A stretch of DNA of 64,000 nt, from contig NC_091293.1 in the NCBI RefSeq assembly GCF_038502225.1, forward strand, positions 2,350,775 to 2,414,774, read 5' to 3'. The position numbers and the translations under genes were made by a program. The notes under the pieces are model-generated. The model ran no database searches and had not been told where the DNA came from. It worked only from the letters and a program-made list of their open reading frames with translations. The stretch comes from Cherax quadricarinatus (taxonomy: Eukaryota; Arthropoda; Malacostraca; Decapoda; Parastacidae). Numbering within the stretch: the first letter of the stretch is position 1; each line of letters opens with the position of its first letter. Of this stretch, positions 45,719 to 57,111 are shown piece after piece.

Positions 45719-48700
45719 CTAAACCAGGTGATCCAGGATGACACACTATCCTTCTAGCTCTCTTTACTAAGTCAGGTGATCCAGAGTGGCACACTATCCT
45801 CCTGACTCTCTTTACTAAGGCAGGTGATCCAGGGTGACACTTTATCCTCATAGCTCTCTTTATTATGCCAGGTGATCCAGGGCGACACACTACCCTCCTG
45901 GCTGTCTTTACTAAGCCAGGTGATCCAGGGTGACGCTTTATCCTCCTGGCTCTCTTTATTAAGCCAGGTCATCCAGGACTACACACTACCCTCCTGGCTG
46001 TTTTTACTAAGACAGGTGATACAGGGTGACACACTATCCTCCTGGCTCTCTTTACTAAGGTAGGTGACCAAGGGTGACACACTATCCTCCTGGCTCTCTT
46101 TACTAAGTCAGGTGATCCAGGGTGACACACTATCCTCCTGGCTGTCTTTACTAAGCCAGGTGATCTAGGGTGGTACACTATCCTCCTGGTTCTCTTTATT
46201 AAGCCAGGTGATCCAGGGCGACACACTATCCTCCTGGCGGTCTTTACTAAGCCAGGTGATCAAGGGTGACGCTTTATCCTCCTGGCTGTCTTTACTAAGC
46301 CATGTGATCCAGGGCGACAGACTATCCACCTGGCTCTCTTTACTAAGCCAGGTGATCCAGGGTGACACACTATCCTCCTGGCTGTCTTTACTAAACCCGG
46401 TGATCCAGGGCGACACACTATCCTCCTGGCTCTCTTTACTAAGCCAGGTGATCCAGGGTGACACACTATCCTCCTGGCTGACTTCACTAAGCCATGTGAT
46501 CCAGGGTGACACACTATCCTCCTGGCTCTCTTTGCAAGGCCAGGTGATCCAGGGTGACACACTATCCTCCTGGCTCTCTTTACTAAGCCAGGTGCTCCAG
46601 GGTGACACACTATCCTCCCAGCTCTCTTTACTAAGCCAGGTGATCCAGGGTGACACACTATCCTCCTGGCTGTCTTTACTATGCCAGGTGATCCAGGGTG
46701 ACGCTTTAACCTCACGGGTGTCTTTACTAAGCCATGTGATCCAGGGTGACACACTATCCTCCTGGCTCTCTTTACTAAGCCATGTGATCCAGGGTGACAC
46801 ACTATCCTCCTGGCTCTCTTTACTAAGCCAGATGATCCAGGGTGACACACTATCCTCCTGGCTCTCTTTACTAAGCCAGGTGATCCAGGGTGACACACTA
46901 TCCTCCTGGCTCTCTTTACTAAGCCAGGTGATCCAGGGTGACACACTATCCTCCTGGCTCTCTTTACTAAGCCAGGTGATCCAGGGTGACACGCTATCCT
47001 CCTGGCTCTCTTTACTTAGCCAGGTGATCCAGGGTGACACACTATCCTCCTGGCTCTCTTTACTAAGCCAGGTGATCCAGGGAGACACTATCCTCCCGGC
47101 TCTCTTTACTAAGCCAGGTGATCCAGGGTGACACACTCTCCTCCTGGCTGTCTTTACTAAGCCAGGTGATCCAGGGTGACACACTACCCTCCCGGCTCTC
47201 TTTACTAAGCCAGATGATCCAGGGCGACACACTATCCTCCTGGCTCTCTTTACTAAACCCGGTGATACAGGGTGACACACTATCCTCCCGGCTCTCTTTA
47301 CTAAGCCATTTGATCCAGGGTGACACATTATCCTCCTGGCTCACTTTACTAAGCCATTTGATCCAGGGTGACACATTATCCTCCTGGCTGTCTTTACTAA
47401 GCCAGGTGATCCAGGGTGACACAGTATCCTCCTGGCGCTCTTTACTAAGCCAGGTGATCCAGGGTGACACACTGTCCTCTTAGCTGTCTTTACTAAGCCA
47501 GGTGATCCAGGGTGACACACTATCCTCCTGGCTGTCTTTACTAAGCCAGGTGATCCAGGGTGACACACTATCCTCTTAGCTGTCTTTACTAAGCCAGGTG
47601 ATCAAGGGTGACACACAATCCTCCTGGTTGTCTTTACAAAGCCAGGTGATCCAGGGTGACACACTATCCTCTTAGCTGTCTTTACTAAGCCAGGTGATCC
47701 AGGGTGACACACTATCCTCCTGGCTGTCTTTACTAAGCCAGGTGATCCAGGGTGACACACTATCCTCTTGGCTGTCTTTACTAAGCCAGGTGATCCAGGG
47801 CGACACACTATCCTCTTAGCTGTCTTTACTAAGCCAGGTGATCCAGGGTGACACACTATCCTCCTGGCTGTCTTTACTAAGCCAGGTGATCCAGGGCGAC
47901 ACACTATCCTCTTAGCTGTCTTTACTAAGCCAGGTGATCCAGGGTGACACACTATCCTCCTGGCTGTCTTTACTAAGCCAGGTGATCCAGGGTGACACAC
48001 TATCCTCTTGGCTGTCTTTACTAAGCCAGGTGATCCAGGGCGACACACTATCCTCTTAGCTGTCTTTACTAAGCCAGGTGATCCAGGGCGACACACTATC
48101 CTCTTAGCTGTCTTTACTAAGCCAGGTGATCCAGGGTGACACACTATCCTCTTAGCTGTCTTTACTAAGCCAGGTGATCCAGGGTGACACACTATCCTCC
48201 TGGCTGTCTTTACTAAGCCAGGTGATCCAGGGCGACACACTGTCATACTGGCTGTCATTACTAAGCCGGGTGATCCAGGGCGACACATTTTCCTCCTGGC
48301 TGTCTTTGCTTAACCCGGTGATCCAGGGCGACACACTATCCTCCTGGCTGTCTTTGCTTAACCCGGTGATCCAGGGTGACACAGTATCCTCCTGGCTGTC
48401 TTTGCTTAACCCGGTGATCCAGGGCGACACACTATCCTCCTGGCTGTCTTTGCTTAACCCGGTGATCCAGGGCGACACACTATCCTCCTGGCTGTCTTTG
48501 CTTAACCCGGTGATCCATGGCGACACACTATCCTCCTGGCTGTCTTTATTAAGCCAGGTGATCCAGGGCGGCACACTATCCTCCTGGCTCTCTTTACTAA
48601 GCCAGGTGATCCAGGGTGACACACTATCCTCCTGGCTGTCTTTACTAAGCCAGGTGATCCAGGGTGACACACTATCCTCCTGGCTGTCTTTACTAAACCC

Positions 48701-48836
48701 GGTGATCCTGGGTGACACAATATCCTCCTGGATGTCTTTACTAAGCCAGGTGATCCAGGGTGGCACACTATCCTCCTGGCTGTCTTTACTAAGCCAGGTG
48801 ATCCAGGGTGACACACTATCCTCCTGGCTGTCTTTA
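45719..48836. repeat. 48-bp satellite, higher-order copy 3
   Basis: Third copy of the about 65-unit block. A few units in the region 46440-46560 and 46735-46800 differ from copy 2, as if converted by other units. Confidence 0.92.
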
Positions 48837-49738
48837 CTAAACCCGGTGATCCAGGGTGACACACTATCCTCCTGGCTGTCTTTACTAAGCCAGGTGATCC
48901 AGGGTGACACACTATCCTCCTGGCTGTCTTTACTAAACCCGGTGATCCAGGGTGATACACTATCTTCCTGGTTGTCTTTACTAAGCCAGGTGATCCAGGG
49001 TGACATACTATCCTCCTGGCTGTCTTTACTAAGCCAGGTGATCCAGGGTGACACACTATCCTCCTGGCTGTCTTTACTAAACCCGGTGATCCAGGGTGAC
49101 ACACTATCCTCCTGCCTGTCTTTACTAAGCCAGGTGATCCAGGGTGACACACTATCCTCCTTACTGTCTTTACTAAGCCAGGTGATCCAGGGTGACACAC
49201 TATCTTCCTGGCTGTCTTTAGTAAGCCAGGTGATCCAGGGTTACACACTACCTTCCTGGCTGTCTTTACTAAGCCAGGTGATCCAGGGTGACACACTATC
49301 CTCCTGGCTGTCTTTACTAAGCCAGGTGATCCAGGGTGACACACTATCCTCCTGGCTGTCTTTACTAAGCCAGGTGATCCAGGGTGACACACTATCTTCC
49401 TGGCTGTCTTTACTAAGCCAGGTGATCCAGGGTGACACACTATCCTACTGGCTGTCTTTACTAAGCCAGGTGATCCAGGGTGACACACTATCCTGGCTGT
49501 CTTTACTAAGCCAGGTGATCCAGGGTGACACTCTACCTTCCTGGCTGTCTTTACTAAGCCAGGTGATCCAGGGTGACACACTATCCTGGCTGTCTTTACT
49601 AAGCCAGGTGATCCAGGGTGAGACACTATCCTACTGGCTGTCTTTACTAAGCCAGGTGATCCAGGGTGAGACACTATCCTACTGGCTGTCTTTACTAATC
49701 CAGGTGATCCAGGGTGACACACTATCCTGGCTGTCTTT
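48837..49738. repeat. 48-bp satellite, distal block
   Basis: About 19 units continue past the third large copy but do not start a fourth. Units near the end lose CTCC (ACTATCCTGGCTG) and become 43-44 bp. The array stops where the foldback element begins. Confidence 0.92.
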
Positions 49739-50150
49739 GAGGTTATCAGTCCCTCAGACACTGCAACACATGGCATCTTGGTACAGAAAACAACTTGGAC
49801 AACCTTTTCAAGAGAGAATTGTTGGATCTAAGAGGGACATGACCTCTCAGTGGCTACATTCTCACTACTACTACTACTCTGCACCTCTCCTTCCGACAGT
49901 ATTTAAGTCTCCGCACTGTCGCTTGATCTTCAGATAGTTCCTGACTGTGGAACTGAACTGCTCCAGGCTGAGGGACTGACAACCTCAAATTATACGACTT
50001 ATTACATCGTCTTCACATCTTTACTGTTCCTGCCTACTTTCTGTATTCGACTGAAGAAGCCTACTGTGTAGGCGAAACGTTTCGAAATAAAGTTGCCTAA
50101 CTGTTGCATATGTGTCTTACCTACCAACCTGTCGGTATTGTATACCATTT
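49739..50150 (+). mobile_element. Foldback element related to that at 15.6-16.0 kb
   Basis: An 18-bp inverted pair with one mismatch (49739-49756 and 49969-49986) carries CAGTCCCTCA. Downstream, CTGAAGA (50051-50057), a perfect 6-bp stem (50059-50064 with 50068-50073) and GAAA (50074-50077) are followed by AATAAAG, CTGTTGCATATGTGTCTTAC and GTCGGTATTGTATACCATT. The same order and nearly the same sequence occur in the element at 15611-16020. No coding sequence is seen. Confidence 0.55.
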
Positions 50151-50395
50151 TGATGTTCATGGCTTCTTATATTATCAGCTATAATTGACTCTAATAATTT
50201 TCCTACAGTTGAGGTTAGGCTTATTGGACTGTAATTTGACTAAAGACTAGTCCCTTGCTTTAAAAATAGGAACTACATTGGCCATCTTCCACATAACAGA
50301 TGCTACACCTATTTGAAGAGATAAATTAATAATATTAGTCAATGGTTCACATAGTTCCATTTTGTATTCCTTAAGAACCCTTGGAAAAAGCTCAT
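50150..50395 (-). pseudogene. LINE reverse-transcriptase N-terminal fragment
   Basis: The minus strand encodes RVLKEYKMELCEPLTNIINL, then VMWKMANVVPIFKARD. After a frame break it reads ISLTSTVGKLLESIIADNIR. These are the fingers motifs 1 and 2 that lie upstream of motif A in non-LTR reverse transcriptases. Frame breaks and truncation on both sides make it inactive. It probably belongs to the same family as the fragment at 50396-51425. Confidence 0.7.
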
Positions 50396-51425
50396 CAGAG
50401 CTCGGGAAAAGCTCATCATCTAACCTATTTTTATAGCTACACAACATCTTAGCTTTTATGAGGGCACTCGGGAGTTTGTTCCACTCATCCACAACTCTAT
50501 TACCAAACCAGTGCTTTCCTATATCCTTCCTGAATCTAAATTTTTCCAGCTTGAAACCATTGCTACGAGTCCTGTCTTGGCTAGATATTTTTAGCACGTT
50601 ATTTACATCCCCTTTATTAATTCCTGTTTTAGGTTTATACACCTCAATCACATCCCCCCCTAATTCTATGCCTTTCTATGGAGTGCAGATTCAGGACCCT
50701 CAGCCTATCCTCATAGGGAAGATTTCTGATACATGGGATCAACTTTGTCATCCTCCTTTGTACGTTTTCCAGAGCATTTATATCCATTCTGTAATACGGT
50801 GACCAGAACTGTGCAGCATAATCTAAATGAGGCCTAACCAAGGATGTATAGAGTTGAAGAACAACCTGAGGACTTCTGAGGACTCGCTTTATTTCGAACA
50901 CTTACGCACTATTGTTTTGGCTTTAGATTACTGCTAACCAGAACTCCCAAATCTTATTCGCGATTAGAGATATTAAGATCTAAATTATTTAGTTTAAAAA
51001 TATTATGTTTATTTACCTTTTCAGTGTTTAGAACTTTTTCATTTGTCTATGTTAAACTGCATCTGCCACTTCACCGGCCACTGCATCAGTCTATTTAGAT
51101 CTTTCTTGGAGCACTCTAGTGTCCTCGTCAGAATGAATTCGACTGTTTATTTTGGTGTCATCGGCAAACTTGCTTATGTGGCTATTTATACCCTCATCTA
51201 TATCATTTATATAAACTGTGAGCAACAAGGGGCCCAACACTGACCCCTGTGGAACACCGCTTGTGACGTGCCCCCATTCTGATTTCTCCCCGTTTATGCA
51301 AACTCTCTGCTGCCAGTCTGTCAGCCACGCCTCTACCCTGCAAAAATTTCTCCTATTCCGTGTGCCTCGACTTTCCTCAATAATCTCCGATGTGGGACTC
51401 TGTCAGAAGTCTTACTGAAGTCCCA
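50396..51425 (-). pseudogene. LINE reverse-transcriptase fragment, motif A to C-terminus
   Basis: Read on the minus strand, it begins inside motif A (DFSKTSDRVPH, about 51420). It continues through GVPQGSVLGPLLL (motif B, near 51250) and FADDTK (motif C, 51157-51168) to LYTSLVRPHLDYAAQFWS and IPCIRNLPYED. It ends in GKHWFGNRVVDEWNKLPS near 50500. Several frameshifts occur. It is cut off at 51425 by purine-rich simple sequence. Beyond its 3' end GAAAAGCTCATCA is directly repeated (about 50384-50397 and 50406-50418). Confidence 0.8.
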
Positions 51426-51760
51426 GAGGATGAGGGAAGGAAGGAGGAAGAGAAGGAGGAAGGGAGGTAGGGAGGGAGGGAGGAGGGAGGGACGGACGGA
51501 GGGAGGGAGGGAGGGACGGAGGGAGGGACGGAGGGAGGGAGGGAGGGACGGAGGGAGGGAGGGAGGGACGGAGGGAGGGAGGGAAGACGGGAGATATCTA
51601 GAGAGGGAGTGAGGAAGGAAGAGAATTAGGGAGGGAGGGAGTGAGAGAGAGAGAAAGGGATGAAAGGAGAGAGGGAGGAAAGCAGAGAGAGAGAGAGAAG
51701 GGGATGGAAAGAGAGAGGGAGGGAGGAAGGGAGAGAGAAAGAGGGGGAGACATAGAATAG
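51426..51760. repeat. GGGA-rich purine tract
   Basis: The plus strand is almost wholly purine, made of GGAGGGAGGGACGGAGGGAG-like repeats. Later parts are GAGAGAGAAAGG. There is no coding content. Confidence 0.9.
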
Positions 51761-51829
51761 GAGATAACACAAAATATGAACCATTCAGAAGATATAACCT
51801 CGGAAAGTAGAACAAAAGTTCTTGAGTAA
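51761..51829. other. Short non-repetitive spacer
   Basis: About 70 bp of AT-rich sequence between the purine tract and the pyrimidine array. Nothing is recognised. Confidence 0.5.
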
Positions 51830-53600
51830 CCTTCTTCCACTTCTTCCTTCTTCTTCTTCCACTTCTTCCTTCTTCTTCAACTTCTTCCTTCTTCTTCTTC
51901 CACTTCTTCCTTCTTCTTCTTCCACCTTCCTTCTTCTTCTTCCACCTTCCTTCTTCTTCTTCCACCTTCCTTCTTCTTCTTCCACCTTCCTTCTTCTTCT
52001 TCCACCTTCCTTCTTCTTCTTCCACCTTCCTTCTTCTTCTTCCACCTTCCTTCTTCTTCTTCCACCTTCCTTCTTCTTCTTCCACCTTCCTTCTTCTTCT
52101 TCCACTTCTTCCTTCCTTCTTCTTCAACTTCTTCCTTCTTCTTCTTCCACTTCTTAATTCCTTCTTCTTCAACTTCTTCCTTCCTTCTTCTTCAACTTCT
52201 TCCTTCTTCTTCTTCCACTTCTTCCTTCTTCTTCTTCCACTTCTTCCTTCCTTCTTCTTCAACTTCTTCCTTCCTTCTTCTTCCACTTCTTCCTTCCTTC
52301 TTCTTCCACTTCTTCCTTTCTTCTTCTTCCACTTCTTCCTTCTTCTTCTTCCACTTCTTCCTTCTTCTTCTTCCACTTCTTCCTTCTTCTTCTTCCACTT
52401 CATCCTTCCTTCTTCTTCAACTTCTTCCTTCTTCTTCTTCCACTTCTTCCTTCTTCTTCTTCCACTTCTTCCTTCTTCTTCTTCCACTTCTTCCTTCTTC
52501 TTCTTCCACTTCATCCTTCCTTCTTCTTCCACTTCTTCCTTTCTTCTTCTTCCACTTCTTCCTTCTTCTTCTTCCACTTCTTCCTTCTTCTTCTTCCACT
52601 TCTTCCTTCTTCTTCTTCCACTTCTTCCAACCTTCTTCTTCCACTTCTTCCTTCTTCTTCCACTTCTTCCTTCCTTCTTCCACTTCTTCCTTCCTTCTTC
52701 TTCCACTTCTTCCTTCCTTCTTCTTCCACTTCTTCCTTCCTTCTTCTTCCACTTCTTCCTTTCTTTTTCTTCCACTTCTTCCTTCCTTCTTCTTCCACTT
52801 CTTCCTTCTTCTTCCACTTTTTCCTTCCTTCTTCTTCCACTTCTTCCTTCCTTCTTCTTCCACTTCTTCCTTCCTTCTTCTTCCACTTCTTCCTTCCTTC
52901 TTCTTCCACCTCTTCCTTCCTTTTTCTTCCACTTCTTCCTTCCTTCTTCTTCCACTTCTTCCTTCCTTCTTCTTCCACTTCTTCCTTTCTTTTTCTTCCA
53001 CTTCTTCCTTCCTTCTTCTTCCACTTCTTCCTTCTTCTTCCACTTTTTCCTTCCTTCTTCTTCCACTTCTTCCTTCCTTCTTCTTACACTTCTTCCTTCC
53101 TTCTTCTTCCACTTCTTCCTTCCTTCTTCTTCCACTTCTTCCTTCCTTCTTCTTCCACCTCTTCCTTCCTTTTTCTTCCACTTCTTCCTTCCTTCTTCTT
53201 CCACTTCTTCCTTCCTTCTTCTTCCACTTCTTCCTTCCTTCTTCTTCCACTTCTTCCTTCCTTCTTCTTCCACTTCTTCCTTCCTTCTTCTTCCACTTCT
53301 TCCTTCCTTTTTCTTCCACTTCTTCCTTCCTTCTTCTTCCACTTCTTCCTTCCTTCTTCTTCCACTTCTTCCTTCCTTCTTCTTCCACCTCTTCCTTTCT
53401 TTTTCTTCCACTTCTTCCTTCTTCTTCCACTTCTTCCTTCCTTCTTCTTCCACTTTTTCCTTCCTTCTTGTTCCACTTCTTCCTTCCTTCTTCTTCCACT
53501 TCTTCCTTCCTTCTTCTTCCACTTTTTCCTTCCTTCTTGTTCCACTTCTTCCTTCCTTCTTGTTCCACTTCTTCCTTCCTTCTTCATCTTCTTCCCTCCT
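51830..53600. repeat. Pyrimidine-rich tandem array (20-23-bp units)
   Basis: The units are built from TTCC, TTC and CA: ACCTTCCTTCTTCTTCTTCC (20 bp) around 51920-52100, and 22-23-bp forms with ACTTCTTCCTTCCTTCTTC in the rest. The plus strand is almost free of G. A minus-strand frame of several hundred codons encodes only K, R, E, G, S, V and W, runs into LINE sequence at 51.4 kb, and is not a gene. Confidence 0.93.
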
Positions 53601-54106
53601 TCCTCTTTTTCCTCTTCTAGGAGAGACTAGCTCCATCTATCACCTGACACAGGTGGGGGGGGGTTGTAGACCATGACGTCATCACTGTCTGCTGTGAGTT
53701 GCCACTTGCTCCCAAAACACCTAATGTTTTCCTCTTCTCCCCTCTCCCTCCGCCTTCCCCCTCCCCCTCCTCCATCCCCCTCCCCCCTCCCCTTCCTCCA
53801 TCCCCCTCCCCATCCCCTCCTTTTTCTCCCCTCCCCCCGACATCTCACAACCAAGTCATTTTTTTTCTCCGTAACGAATTCACTTACAGAAACGAAAAAA
53901 AGAAATATTTAGATTTGGGGGGACGGGAGGTTGTTGTGAAAATTTTGGCGGGAAGATTCCCCGAGGGAGAGTCAAAAAAAAAAATAAACAGGGTCGTTTT
54001 GGCTGGAAAACAGCAGCCTAACTTTTTTTCCCTCTCTGAGTTTGTTTTTCAGTCTGACTCAGTATTTATCTTGTAAAACCACCCTTGAGTGACTCACTCC
54101 TCCGTC
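53601..54106. other. Mostly non-repetitive sequence
   Basis: It contains a G9 run near 53656 and a CT-rich CCCCCTCC tract at about 53735-53840. AT-rich sequence with several A and T runs follows. No gene is recognised. Confidence 0.5.
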
Positions 54107-55899
54107 CATGTCTTCAGACATATCTCATCTCATGTCTTCAGACATGTCTCCTCTCATGTCTTCAGACATGTCTCCTCTCATGTCTTCAAACATGCCTCCT
54201 CTCATGTCTTCAGACATGCCTCCTCTCATGTCTTCAGACATGTCTCCTCTCATGTCTTCAGACATGTCTCCTCTCATGTCTTCAGACATGTCTCCTCTCA
54301 TGTCTTCAGACATGTCTCCTCTCATGTCTTCAGACATGTCTCCTCTCATGTCTTCAGACATGTCTCCTCTCATGTCTTCAGACATGTCTCATCTCATGTC
54401 TTCAGACATGTCTCCTCTCATGTCTTCAGACATGTCTCCTCTCATGTCTTCAGACATGTCTCCTCTCATGTCTTCAGACATGTCTCCTCTCATGTCTTCA
54501 GACATGTCTCCTCTCATGTCTTCAGACATGTCTCCTCTCATGTCTTCAGACATGTCTCCTCTCATGTCTTCAGACATGTCTCCTCTCATGTCTTCAGACA
54601 TGTCTCCTCTCATGTCTTCAGACATGTCTCCTCTCATGTCTTCAGACATGTCTCCTCTCATGTCTTCAGACATGTCTCCTCTCATGTCTTCAGACATGTC
54701 TCCTCTCATGTCATCAGACATGTCTCCTCTCATGTCTTCAGACATGTCTCCTCTCATGTCTTCAGACATGTCTCCTCTCATGTCTTCAGACATGTCTCCT
54801 CTCATGTCATCAGACATGTCTCCTCTCATGTCTTCAGACATGTCTCCTCTCATGTCTTCAGACATGTCTCCTCTCATGTCTTCAGACATGTCTCCTCTCA
54901 TGTCATCAGACATGTCTCCTCTCATGTCTTCAGACATGTCTCCTCTCATGTCTTCAGACATGTCTCCTCTCATGTCTTCAGACATGTCTCCTCTCATGTC
55001 TTCAGACATGCCTCCTCTCATGTCTTCAGACATGCCTCCTCTCATGTCTTCAGACATGCCTCCTCTCATGTCTTCAGACATGCCTCCTCTCATGTCTTCA
55101 GACATGTCTCCTCTCATGTCTTCAGACATGCCTCCTCTCATGTCTTCAGACATGTCTCCTCTCATGTCTTCAGACATGTCTCCTCTCATGTCTTCAGACA
55201 TGTCTCCTCTCATGTCTTCAGACATGTCTCCTCTCATGTCTTCAGACATGCCTCCTCTCATGTCTTCAGACATGTCTCCTCTCATGTCTTCAGACATGTC
55301 TCCTCTCATGTCTTCAGACATGTCTCCTCTCATGTCTTCAGACATGTCTCCTCTCATGTCTTCAGACATGCCTCCTCTCATGTCTTCAGACATGTCTCCT
55401 CTCATGTCTTCAGACATGTCTCCTCTCATGTCTTCAGACATGTCTCCTCTCATGTCTTCAGACATGTCTCCTCTCATGTCTTCAGACATGTCTCCTCTCA
55501 TGTCTTCAGACATGCCTCCTCTCATGTCTTCAGACATGTCTCCTCTCATGTCTTCAGACATGTCTCCTCTCATGTCTTCAGACATGTCTCCTCTCATGTC
55601 TTCAGACATGCCTCCTCTCATGTCTTCAGACATGTCTCCTCTCATGTCTTCAGACATGTCTCCTCTCATGTCTTCAGACATGTCTCCTCTCATGTCTTCA
55701 GATATGTCTCCTCTCATGTCTTCAGACATGCCTCCTCTCATGTCTTCAGACATGTCTCCTCTCATGTCTTCAGACATGTCTCCTCTCATGTCTTCAGACA
55801 TGCCTCCTCTCATGTCTTCAGACATGTCTCCTCTCATGTCTTCAGACATGCCTCCTCTCATGTCTTCAGACATGTCTCCTCTCATGTCTTCAGACATGC
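54107..55899. repeat. 24-bp minisatellite array
   Basis: About 75 units of 24 bp: TCTTCAGACATGTCTCCTCT then CATG. Nearly all differences are ATGCCT for ATGTCT, or TCATCAG for TCTTCAG. Each unit carries AGACATGTCT (or AGACATGCCT). The three-fold unit length leaves four or more long frames open on both strands. With no variation in length and no codon bias they are not considered genes. Confidence 0.97.
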
Positions 55900-55969
55900 C
55901 ACGTCTTCACACTGTCAAGATGTGGAGGGTTGATGTACCTAAATCGCCTCAGAATGCGATTTAGGGAGT

Positions 55970-56345
55970 TTAGAGCTTACTTTGAAAGTTTAGAGCTTTG
56001 AAAGTTTAGAGCTTACTTTGAAAGTTTAGAGCTTACTTTGAAAGTTTAGAGCTTACTTTGAAAGTTTAGAGCTTACTTTGAAAGTTTAGAGCTTACTTTG
56101 AAAGTTTAGAGCTTACTTTGAAAATTTAGAGCTTACTTTGAAAGTTTAGAGCTTACTTTGAAAGTTTAGAGCTTACTTTGAAAGTTTAGAGCTTACTTTG
56201 AAAGTTTAGAGCTTACTTTGAAAGTTTAAAGTTTACTTTGAAAGTTTAGAGCTTACTTTGAAAGTTTAGAGCTTACTTTGAAAGTTTAGAGCTTACTTTG
56301 AAAGTTTAGAGGTTACTTTGAAAGTTTAGAGATTACTTTGAAAGT
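55970..56345. repeat. 20-bp AT-rich minisatellite array
   Basis: About 18 units of AAAGTTTAGAGCTTACTTTG with a few point changes. It adjoins the 24-bp array through a short unique stretch (55900-55969). Confidence 0.95.
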
Positions 56346-56504
56346 AATGGTCAAGCTCTTCACCGGAAGCTCTCAAAATCTTCTCTTTGACGGAAAAAAA
56401 TTAAAGAATCTGGAACGGATTGCGAATAATCTCAAAAACATGAAATCTGAATTAGTTTAGGAAAGCTCTGAATATTTATTTGTAATGTTTCAGGAACTTT
56501 AAGA

Positions 56505-56927
56505 AAATATTTATATGGGTGTGAAGCATGGGTGATGAATGTTGCAGCGAGGAGAAGGCTGGAGGCAGTGGAGATGTCATGTCTGAGGGCAATGTGTGGT
56601 GTGAATATAATGCAGAGAATTCGTAGTTTGGAAGTGAGGAGGAGGTGCGGGATTACCAAAACTGTTGTCCAGAGGGCTGAGGAAGGGTTGTTGAGGTGGT
56701 TCGGACATGTAGAGAGAATGGAGCGAAACAGAGTGACTTCAAGAGTGTATCAGTCTGTAGTGGAAGGAAGGCGGGGTAGGGGTCGGTCTAGGAAAGGTTG
56801 GAGGGAGGGGGTAAAGGAGGTTTTGTGTGCGAGGGGCTTGGACTTCCAGCAGGCATGCGTGAGCGTGTTTGATAGGAGTGAATGGAGACAAATGGTTTTT
56901 AATACTTTACGTGCTGTTGGAGTGTGA
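56505..56927 (+). pseudogene. RTE-like LINE ORF2 C-terminus
   Basis: The frame reads KYLYGCEAWVMNVAARRRLE, then MSCLRAMCGV, RSLEVRRRCG, EEGLLRWFGHVERMERNRVT, VVEGRRGRGRSRKGWREGVK and DRSEWRQMV, ending at a TGA after RAVGV. YGCE-W, the RLE/CLR pairs, RWFGHVERM and the RGR-rich basic segment are the familiar C-terminal signature of RTE-type reverse transcriptases. All catalytic motifs lie upstream and are absent, so this is a 5'-truncated insertion. The remaining 140 codons are undamaged, which suggests moderate age. Confidence 0.8.
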
Positions 56928-57111
56928 GCAAAGTAACATTTATGAAGGGATTCAGGGAAACCGGCAGGCCGGACTTGAGTCCTGGAGATGGGAAGTACAG
57001 TGTCTGCACTCTGAAGGAGGGGTGTTAATGTTGCAGTTTAAAAACTGTAGTATAAAGCACCCTTCTGGCAAGACAGTGATGGAGTGAAGGATGGTGAAAG
57101 TTTCTCTTTTT

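Noticed and set aside
51333..53636. 767-codon minus-strand frame rich in K, R, E and W
   Set aside because: It translates the polypurine strand of a simple-sequence array and ends in a truncated LINE fragment by chance.
54085..56001. Three plus-strand frames and one minus-strand frame of 500-640 codons with octapeptide repeats
   Set aside because: They are translations of the 24-bp array in every phase, with no frame preferred.
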